Below, piece by piece: positions 7,485-12,510 of a DNA stretch of 12,510 nucleotides (position 1 is its first letter; every line of letters starts with the position of its first letter). The position numbers and the translations under genes were made by a program. The stretch is from UBA5794 sp964196275 (GTDB taxonomy: Bacteria; Actinomycetota; Acidimicrobiia; Spongiisociales; UBA5794): NCBI GenBank assembly GCA_964196275.1, contig CAXMSN010000096.1, positions 1-12,510 of the forward strand. The letters are read 5' to 3'. The notes beneath the pieces were generated by a model. That model ran no database searches. It was given only the letters and a program-made list of their open reading frames with translations, and was not told the origin of the DNA.

Positions 7485-9985
7485 ACAGCGGAGCGCGCAT
7501 AGGGGTGATCGGGCTCGTCTTCGTGGCGCTGCTCGGCGTGTTGACCCTTCGCCTGTGGACGATGCAGGTCACCGAGGTGCAGGCCTACGAGGATCGCGCC
7601 GATCGCAATCAGGTGCGGGTCGTATTCTCGCCAGCGCCCCGGGGAGACATCTACGACTCCAACGGCGTCAAGTTGGCAGGTACGCGGTCCGCGCTCGCTG
7701 CGGTGGTGGACCTTGCGCTGGTCGAAGGCAGCGAATTGGAGATGCTCGCGCGAAACCTCGCAGCGTTCCTTGACGTGCCGACCTCTGAGCTACTCGACGA
7801 CCTTGAGAATCCGAGTGCCGGAGCTCAGGTGACCGTTGCAACCGATCTCACGGAGTACGAGGCGACCTTCCTCGCTGAGCACAGGGAGACATTCCCTGGT
7901 GTCAACATCGTGCCACAGCCCGTGCGTGTGTACCCGGAGGGCAATCTCGCTGCTCATGTCATCGGTTACATAGGACGCCCGAACGAAACGGACCTTGAAC
8001 GGGAGAACGTGAAGGGCACCACCTTTGTCGGCAAGGCTGGCGTGGAGCGTTTCTACGACGACCAGCTGCTCGGCACCGAGGGACTGATCCAGTATCAGGT
8101 GGATGCGAAACGGAAGGTGCTTGCGCTTGCCGGCGAAGAGGTGCCGATAGCCGGCGGCAGCCTCGTGCTGACCATCGACTCGGAGTTGCAGCGTCAGCTG
8201 GAAGAATCGCTACGAGATGGCCTGATCGAAGCTCGGAACCTCGAGATGCAGCAACGCGAGAGCGAACTGGTCAAGGAGACGATCGCTGAACGGTTGGCTG
8301 CAGCGTTGAAGCAGGCTCGGGAGGACGCGGCCGTGAAGGCCGCCGAGGAGAGCGAAGCGCCCTCCGATCCGTCTGGCACCGAACCAAGTGAGGACGATGA
8401 CGATGTGGTGATCGAGGAAGCCGAAGTCACGATCAACCCTGCCTCCGTTCTTGCCTCGCTCTACCCGGGGCTTCCAATCGATGCCGCGGGCGTGTGCGTC
8501 CCCGTTCAGCTTGTGACGGTTCCGCTCGATAGCGACGGCGTGCTTTCAGGAACCGAGCCACGTTTCGCAAGGCTTGATGCGGTCGCAGAGGTCGACGGAG
8601 ATCTAGTCGCCACGGTCAACATTGCGGGCGAGAAATACACCGTCAAGGACAATCAGTCATTTGCGGGAACGGTCCAGGTGCTCCACGTGGAGGAGGACGA
8701 GATAATCCTGTACCACCGCGATAAGTGGTGCCCGGTGCGCAGCGTCGGCGTCGTGATGGACCCCACGGATGGGTCCGTTCTGGCCATGGCGTCTTACCCA
8801 AGCTTCGATCCTTCTGCGTTCGTCGATGGCCTGAGCGATAGTCAGTGGGAATCGCTCAGCACGGTCTCCGCGTTCCAAAACTTCGCCGTTCAGGGACTGT
8901 ACGCGCCGGCCTCCACGTTCAAGACCGTCCCCTACGTCCTTGCGATGGAGGAGTCGTACTACCCGACGTATCAGGGTCCCAGCGGCCGGAACCGAGATGA
9001 GAATGGGGACAAACCGCCACCTGATCCGCTCACCGGTCACACCGACCTGTATCAGTGCGACGGCTCTTTCGAGTTCGAGCTCGACGATGGCACCGTCCAG
9101 AAGAAGCGTGACTGGCGACCCGATCACGGTCCTCTTGATCTGCATGGAGCGCTGGTCGAGTCATGCGACCTCTATTTCTGGGATGTCGCACTCAGCCTTT
9201 GGGAGCAGCGACGCGAGGAGGGTGTCGACAAGGAGAACCTTCTCCAGGAGTACGCCCGCAGTTTTGGGTTCGGTACCGCCACGGGGATCGACCTTCCTTT
9301 CGAGCGTGATGGTCTCATCCCTGATGAGGCGTGGTTCAAGGCTGAGCAACGCGAGAAGACCGGCCGCGTCCGTGCCGATGGGCCATGGCTTGGTGGCGAC
9401 CTCATGGACATTGCCGTCGGTCAAGGTGCCGTGCTTACAACTCCGCTCCAGATGGCCAGTGGCTATTCAGCGATGGTCAACGGTGGGACCCTGTGGCAGC
9501 CTCGCGTCGTGTCGCACGTGGTCGACAGCGAGGGAGAGGTAATCGAGGAGAACCCTGCATTTGCCACTCGTGATCTCGGTTTGAGCCCGGTCACCGTCCA
9601 GTGGCTTCGTGATGACCTAAGGGATGTTGTCAACCAGATCGACCCGGATACCACGGAGGGATTCGGTGGTACGGCGGTGAGAGCGTTCCAAGAGTGGCGG
9701 CAGGATGAAGACTTCGGGCACAACGTCGCGCTCATTGGTGGCAAGACCGGAACCGGTGAGGTCATCAAATCCCGCGCCGACGAAGCGTTCAGAGAGGTCG
9801 ACAACGCGTGGTTCATGGGGGTCGCTCCGATCAACAATCCCAAGTACGTCATCTCGATCGTGGTCGAACGCGGTGGTTCCGGCGGGAGGGTGGCGGCGCC
9901 CATCGCCGTCCAGGTACTTCAGTACCTGCTCAACGGACCTGACGGCGTGTTCGAGGATCTCGCAGACGGGCTGGACTCAGACTGA
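7481..9985 (+). CDS. mrdA: Penicillin-binding protein 2 (elongation transpeptidase) with large insertion
   Basis: Class B PBP that cross-links peptidoglycan made by its partner RodA. The product is 834 residues, longer than the roughly 600-700 I expect for PBP2. It has one N-terminal membrane helix (about 7-23) and a pedestal domain with SPAPRGDIYDSNG. The transpeptidase domain begins around LTIDSELQRQLEESL (229-243). The active-site motifs are STFK with Ser478 and Lys481, SCD at 561-563 (a normal PBP2 form of SxN) and KTG at 755-757. Where family members go within a few residues from the LQ helix to a strand like VVMDPTDGSVLAMASYP (here from 421), this protein has an insert of about 170 residues (about 250-418): a long charged helix, an acidic linker (about 288-315) and a beta-rich part between Cys339 and Cys417. 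The GTG at 7481 is chosen because GGAGG at 7468-7472 is 8 bases upstream and GTGA overlaps the mreD stop; the GTG at 7472 is less likely. Confidence 0.95.
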   Translation: MNSGARIGVIGLVFVALLGVLTLRLWTMQVTEVQAYEDRADRNQVRVVFSPAPRGDIYDSNGVKLAGTRSALAAVVDLALVEGSELEMLARNLAAFLDVPTSELLDDLENPSAGAQVTVATDLTEYEATFLAEHRETFPGVNIVPQPVRVYPEGNLAAHVIGYIGRPNETDLERENVKGTTFVGKAGVERFYDDQLLGTEGLIQYQVDAKRKVLALAGEEVPIAGGSLVLTIDSELQRQLEESLRDGLIEARNLEMQQRESELVKETIAERLAAALKQAREDAAVKAAEESEAPSDPSGTEPSEDDDDVVIEEAEVTINPASVLASLYPGLPIDAAGVCVPVQLVTVPLDSDGVLSGTEPRFARLDAVAEVDGDLVATVNIAGEKYTVKDNQSFAGTVQVLHVEEDEIILYHRDKWCPVRSVGVVMDPTDGSVLAMASYPSFDPSAFVDGLSDSQWESLSTVSAFQNFAVQGLYAPASTFKTVPYVLAMEESYYPTYQGPSGRNRDENGDKPPPDPLTGHTDLYQCDGSFEFELDDGTVQKKRDWRPDHGPLDLHGALVESCDLYFWDVALSLWEQRREEGVDKENLLQEYARSFGFGTATGIDLPFERDGLIPDEAWFKAEQREKTGRVRADGPWLGGDLMDIAVGQGAVLTTPLQMASGYSAMVNGGTLWQPRVVSHVVDSEGEVIEENPAFATRDLGLSPVTVQWLRDDLRDVVNQIDPDTTEGFGGTAVRAFQEWRQDEDFGHNVALIGGKTGTGEVIKSRADEAFREVDNAWFMGVAPINNPKYVISIVVERGGSGGRVAAPIAVQVLQYLLNGPDGVFEDLADGLDSD

Positions 9986-11151
9986 TGGCGACTGACTACC
10001 GCGACTCCAAGCCGATCGCATTCATGCACAGGGAAGCGGCGCTGAAGCCAGATCTGATCCTCGTATTGTCCTATCTCGCCATAACCGCGATCGGCCTCCT
10101 CATGGTGTACTCGGCGACAGCGCCCGGACTTGAGGCGAGAGGTCTCGATCCCACGCAGGAGTTGAAGGAACAAGCGATCTTCGTGGTCCTCGGCTTCATC
10201 GTGTTCGGGCTCGTGTCGTCCATCGACCTGACTGAGGTCCAAGGGTTCACGACCCCCATCTACGCCGTATCGGTGGGGCTCCTGGTGCTCGTGTTCCTCG
10301 TTGGCGACGAGGCAAAGGGCGCACAGCGGTGGATTGACCTTGGCATCCTGCGGTTCCAGCCATCGGAGGTTGCGAAGGTCGCGGTGGTCCTTGCGCTTGC
10401 CGCACTCCTTGCGGTCGTTGAGCCGCCTCTCAAATGGCGCACCGTGGTCAAGGCCGTCTTCATCGTCGGAATCCCTGCCGGGCTGATCTTCCTCCAGCCC
10501 GACCTTGGAACGATGCTCGTGTTTGCGTTCCTCTTGCTCACGATGTTGTTCGCCGGGGGTGCGACGTTCAGACAACTTGCCTTCCTCTTGGTTGCCACGA
10601 TCATCGCGACGGTCGGGATCTTCCAGGTCAACCTGATCAAGGACTACCAGGTAGCGAGGCTCACGGCGTTCGTCGACCCGGGAGCGCACGAACTCACCCT
10701 CTCGTACAACCAGGTGCAGTCGGAGATCGCCATCGGTTCTGGCGGCATGTTCGGGAAGGGACTGTTCGAAGGGACCCAGACCAACCTGCAGTTCGTGCCG
10801 GAGCAATCGTCCGACTTCATCTTCACCGCCGTCGGGGAGCAGTTCGGTTTCTTCGGTTCGGCCGTCGTGATCGCGTTGTTCGGCGTCATGCTCTGGAGGC
10901 TGCTCGTCATTGCGCTGAATGCCAGGAACCGATTCGGCTACCTCGTTGCGATCGGTATCGCTTCGATGCTCGCATTCCACGTGTTCATCAATATCGGGAT
11001 GACGATTCGAATCATGCCGGTCACCGGTCTTCCTCTGCCGTTCATGTCGTCAGGGGGCACGTTCTTTGTGGTGATGAGCGCGGCTCTCGGCCTTGCTCAC
11101 TCGGCGTGGATACGACGATCACCCCAGCCCGGCGAGGGCAACGAAGTCTGA
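9985..11151 (+). CDS. rodA: RodA, SEDS-family peptidoglycan glycosyltransferase
   Basis: Polytopic membrane enzyme that polymerises lipid II into glycan strands during elongation, paired with PBP2. The product is 388 residues with about ten hydrophobic helices. SEDS motifs seen are KGAQRWIDLG (111-120) with FQPSEVAK (124-131), LQPDLGT with the essential Asp at 173, the loop FVPEQSSDFIFTAVGEQFG (270-288), and NIGM...IMPVTGLPLPFM (336-354). Two positions in the last motif differ from the usual pattern: Arg342 where Gly is common, and SSGG where SYGG is usual. The start ATG overlaps the mrdA stop by one base (TGATG), so the two are translationally coupled, which fits their 1:1 complex. No independent Shine-Dalgarno is evident. 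Confidence 0.96.
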   Translation: MATDYRDSKPIAFMHREAALKPDLILVLSYLAITAIGLLMVYSATAPGLEARGLDPTQELKEQAIFVVLGFIVFGLVSSIDLTEVQGFTTPIYAVSVGLLVLVFLVGDEAKGAQRWIDLGILRFQPSEVAKVAVVLALAALLAVVEPPLKWRTVVKAVFIVGIPAGLIFLQPDLGTMLVFAFLLLTMLFAGGATFRQLAFLLVATIIATVGIFQVNLIKDYQVARLTAFVDPGAHELTLSYNQVQSEIAIGSGGMFGKGLFEGTQTNLQFVPEQSSDFIFTAVGEQFGFFGSAVVIALFGVMLWRLLVIALNARNRFGYLVAIGIASMLAFHVFINIGMTIRIMPVTGLPLPFMSSGGTFFVVMSAALGLAHSAWIRRSPQPGEGNEV

Positions 11152-11186
11152 GCCGCTCTCCGCGGCCGTTCACCTCCAAGGCGCGC

Positions 11187-11192
11187 TATTGT
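11187..11192 (+). promoter_or_regulatory. Candidate -10 box for a leaderless tdk transcript
   Basis: TATTGT matches TANNNT and ends 7 bases before the tdk ATG at 11200, the spacing at which transcription would begin at or next to the start codon. There is no Shine-Dalgarno in the 20 bases before tdk, as expected of a leaderless gene. No convincing -35 hexamer lies at the right distance. Confidence 0.4.
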
Positions 11193-11199
11193 CGCCACC

Positions 11200-11799
11200 A
11201 TGCATCGGAGAGCAGATCAAGGTTGGATCGAGGTCATCACAGGACCCATGTTCTCCGGAAAGAGCGAAGAGTTGATTCGCAGGGTCACGCGGTACAACCT
11301 TGCCCGCGTGCCGACACAGACTTTCAAGCCTGCCCTTGATACCCGGTACGCCGTTGGCGAGGTCGTCAGTCACTCCCGATTGAGTACCCAGGCCCAGCCG
11401 GTCGAGACTTCGGACGAACTCCTGAGGTCCGTCGACGACCGCACTGTCGTGATCGGCATCGACGAAGGGCAGTTCTTCGACGATGGGCTCATCGAGGTCG
11501 CGGCGATCCTTGCTGGTGCTGGGAAGAACCTGATCATTGCTGGGCTGGACCTTGACTATCTCGGTCGTCCCTTCGAGCCCATTCCGTCCCTCATGCTCAA
11601 GGCCGAGTATGTGACGAAGGCACTCGCCGTCTGCCACAGGTGTGGCGGGCCGGGTCTGTTCACGCAGAGAGTCGTGCACTCCGACGATCTCGTCGTGCTC
11701 GGTGCCCAGGGTGCATATGAGGCTCGGTGCCGACGGTGCTTCGATCCCCACGAGGCCGAGCAGCAGCAACTCGACGTCGAGGTCGACGTCAGCAGTTGA
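11200..11799 (+). CDS. tdk: Thymidine kinase (type II)
   Basis: Phosphorylates thymidine to dTMP with ATP, a cytoplasmic salvage reaction feeding dTTP synthesis. The product is 199 residues, typical for the type II (TK1-like) family. The P-loop GPMFSGKS is at 15-22, the Walker B/catalytic motif DEGQFF at 88-93 with Glu89, and the structural zinc site is formed by CHRC (145-148) and CRRC (177-180). The lasso segment between the cysteine pairs, LFTQRVVHSDD, and the following GAYEARCRRC are family-like. The C-terminus is an acidic, Gln-rich tail. It lies 48 bases after rodA and has no clear Shine-Dalgarno; a -10-like TATTGT suggests a leaderless message of its own. Confidence 0.96.
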   Translation: MHRRADQGWIEVITGPMFSGKSEELIRRVTRYNLARVPTQTFKPALDTRYAVGEVVSHSRLSTQAQPVETSDELLRSVDDRTVVIGIDEGQFFDDGLIEVAAILAGAGKNLIIAGLDLDYLGRPFEPIPSLMLKAEYVTKALAVCHRCGGPGLFTQRVVHSDDLVVLGAQGAYEARCRRCFDPHEAEQQQLDVEVDVSS

Positions 11800-11815
11800 C
11801 CGCCAGCAGTATCCG

Positions 11816-11843
11816 TTGGTTTGTCGTCCACGTTTGTTACCCT
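11816..11843 (+). promoter_or_regulatory. Candidate promoter upstream of the RNase E/G gene
   Basis: TTGGTT at 11816-11821 and TACCCT at 11838-11843 are separated by 16 bases, an acceptable sigma-70-type layout with a TANNNT -10 box. Transcription would start near 11850, just before the strong hairpin at 11854-11870, giving a leader of about 280 bases. The assignment is by pattern only. Confidence 0.4.
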
Positions 11844-11853
11844 GCTGTCATCA

Positions 11854-11883
11854 CGCCACGTTACGTGGCGGAAAAGATTTCCG
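11854..11883 (+). promoter_or_regulatory. Overlapping double hairpin at the predicted 5' end of the rne leader
   Basis: CGCCACG (11854-11860) pairs perfectly with CGTGGCG (11864-11870) across a TTA loop. The next stem, CGGAAA (11869-11874) with TTTCCG (11878-11883), shares two bases with it, so both cannot be fully formed at once. If transcription begins near 11850, the first stem lies almost at the 5' end, a position that usually stabilises mRNA against 5'-end-dependent RNase E. Confidence 0.45.
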
Positions 11884-12132
11884 ACCCAGGACGGGCTATG
11901 ACCGTCGTCCGATCGCTCGAGACTCTGTTGCCAACGCGACAGACAACCTCGCGAAACGCTCACCTCATGATTTCTCGAGGTGTGTCATCTGACGTCGTCC
12001 CGCTGAGTCGATCGCATAGGTGTCATCCCACACGTGTCGCTGAAGCTCAGCGTCCTGTCAACACCCATCGATCGTGTCCTGGACCGGATAGGAGAAAGGT
12101 CCACCCACACGGGTATTCGAAGGAGTTGATGT

Positions 12133-12510
12133 ATGGGACTCTTCAAAAAGAAGACACCCCAAGTCGTTCGCAGCAGCACAGCTGGCGAGAAGACGGAAGT
12201 CCGCACTGTCAATGGCCAGCAGGTCACGGTACGGCGGTCGGTTAAGGCTCAGGCCCAGACCACCACGAAGAAGAAGCGGAAGCCACAACAGAGGCAGCAG
12301 CAGAAACGCCGCGACTCTGGACGCGGCGGCTCGCGAGGCTCCTCGACACGGCGGAGACCGCCGATCGAGATCGTCGAGCCACCAGAGACCGCTCGAAAGC
12401 AGATGTTGGTTCGCAAGAGCCCGCATCAGACGCAGATCGTCGTGCTTGAGGGCCCTGTGCTTGTCGAGCACTATGTCGCAAGCACGGATCGCAAGTCGCT
12501 TGTCGGAAAC
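12133..12510 (+). CDS. rne: Ribonuclease E/G, N-terminal part (truncated by window edge)
   Basis: Endoribonuclease of mRNA decay and rRNA processing; only the first 126 codons are in the window and the frame stays open to the edge. The recognisable part begins near residue 90: MLVRKSP, QIVVLEGPVLVEHYV (101-115) and RKSLVGN (120-126) match the start of the RNase E/G catalytic region just before and into the S1 domain. Residues 1-89 are a basic, disordered-looking extension with KKKRK at about 46-50, a Gln/Arg-rich run and RGG-type repeats (61-75). The ATG at 12133 is set by AAGGAG at 12120-12125 with a 7-base spacer. rne versus rng (cafA) cannot be decided from the part seen; rne is preferred because of the actinobacterial gene order and the N-terminal extension. 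Confidence 0.88.
   Translation, partial: MGLFKKKTPQVVRSSTAGEKTEVRTVNGQQVTVRRSVKAQAQTTTKKKRKPQQRQQQKRRDSGRGGSRGSSTRRRPPIEIVEPPETARKQMLVRKSPHQTQIVVLEGPVLVEHYVASTDRKSLVGN

Larger units (their letters stand above)
11800..12132 (+). other. Hairpin-rich leader between tdk and the RNase E/G gene
   Basis: No convincing coding frame occupies these 333 bases. Several perfect inverted repeats can be read: 11854-11870 (7-base stem, TTA loop), 11869-11883 (6-base stem CGGAAA/TTTCCG), 11890-11906 (5-base stem GACGG/CCGTC), 11961-11982 (CACCTC/GAGGTG), 12038-12052 (CGCTGA/TCAGCG, AGC loop) and 12080-12103 (TGGACC/GGTCCA). Only the first is strong alone; short stems arise by chance in GC-rich DNA. None is followed by a T-run. 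RNase E genes in enterobacteria and mycobacteria are known to have long leaders, with autoregulation through the leader shown in E. coli, so a regulatory 5' UTR is a reasonable inference. Confidence 0.5.

Noticed and set aside
9161..9169. SCD in place of SxN in the PBP2 second motif, as a possible lost active site
   Set aside because: PBP2 proteins commonly have Asp at this position (E. coli PBP2 has SAD), so this is normal.
9919..10980. Minus-strand open frame of 353 codons opposite rodA
   Set aside because: Its extreme charge (Asp, Glu, Arg, His) is what results from reading the complement of hydrophobic membrane-helix codons.
10434..11339. Plus-strand open frame of 301 codons across rodA and tdk
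   Set aside because: It is out of frame with both clear genes and its sequence is Arg/His-rich without motifs.
11727..12245. Open frame of 172 codons across the tdk end and the rne leader
   Set aside because: It overlaps tdk and the start of the RNase E/G gene in the wrong frame and has no motifs; the gene starting at 12133 has a good ribosome site and recognisable RNase E/G sequence.

Overview
The window is a contiguous, entirely plus-strand chromosomal segment of moderately GC-rich bacterial DNA. It carries ten genes in the order valS, folC, ndk, mreB, mreC, mreD, mrdA (PBP2), rodA, tdk and the start of an RNase E/G gene that runs off the right edge. From general knowledge, valS-folC-ndk-mreBCD-pbp2-rodA followed by rne matches the gene order known in Streptomyces and other Actinomycetota. 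I therefore infer an actinobacterium, probably rod-shaped because it has a full elongasome. The intermediate base composition and the intergenic repeats suggest a lineage outside the classical very-high-GC groups, perhaps Acidimicrobiia-like, but the class is a guess. Nothing here looks like a mobile element, phage, CRISPR array or defence island.

Layout. Positions 6-4014 hold valS and folC, separated by 4 bases. Positions 4015-4233 are a short gap with a perfect 13-base direct repeat and a pair of competing hairpins just before ndk. ndk (4234-4638) has the best Shine-Dalgarno sequence in the window. Positions 4639-5008 are a 370-base gap with further related TACGTA-type repeats, a hairpin and a candidate mreB promoter. 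Positions 5009-11151 hold the cell-elongation operon mreB-mreC-mreD-mrdA-rodA, whose last four genes overlap at their stop and start codons. tdk follows after 48 bases and may be read from a leaderless transcript. Positions 11800-12132 are a 333-base leader rich in hairpins before the RNase E/G gene, of which only the N-terminal 126 codons are present.

How the genes work together. MreB, MreC, MreD, PBP2 and RodA form the Rod complex: MreB filaments on the inner membrane face, MreC and MreD as membrane scaffold and regulators, RodA as glycan polymerase and PBP2 as the partner transpeptidase. folC (folylpolyglutamate synthesis), ndk (NTP/dNTP balance) and tdk (thymidine salvage) supply nucleotide metabolism. 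valS and the RNase E/G gene serve translation and RNA turnover.

The window is mainly housekeeping, and I do not see a new multi-gene system. The points most worth a second look are: a roughly 170-residue insertion in PBP2, flanked by two cysteines, between the start of the transpeptidase domain and its active-site serine motif; the hairpin-rich leader before rne; and the family of short TACGTA-like repeats on both sides of ndk.
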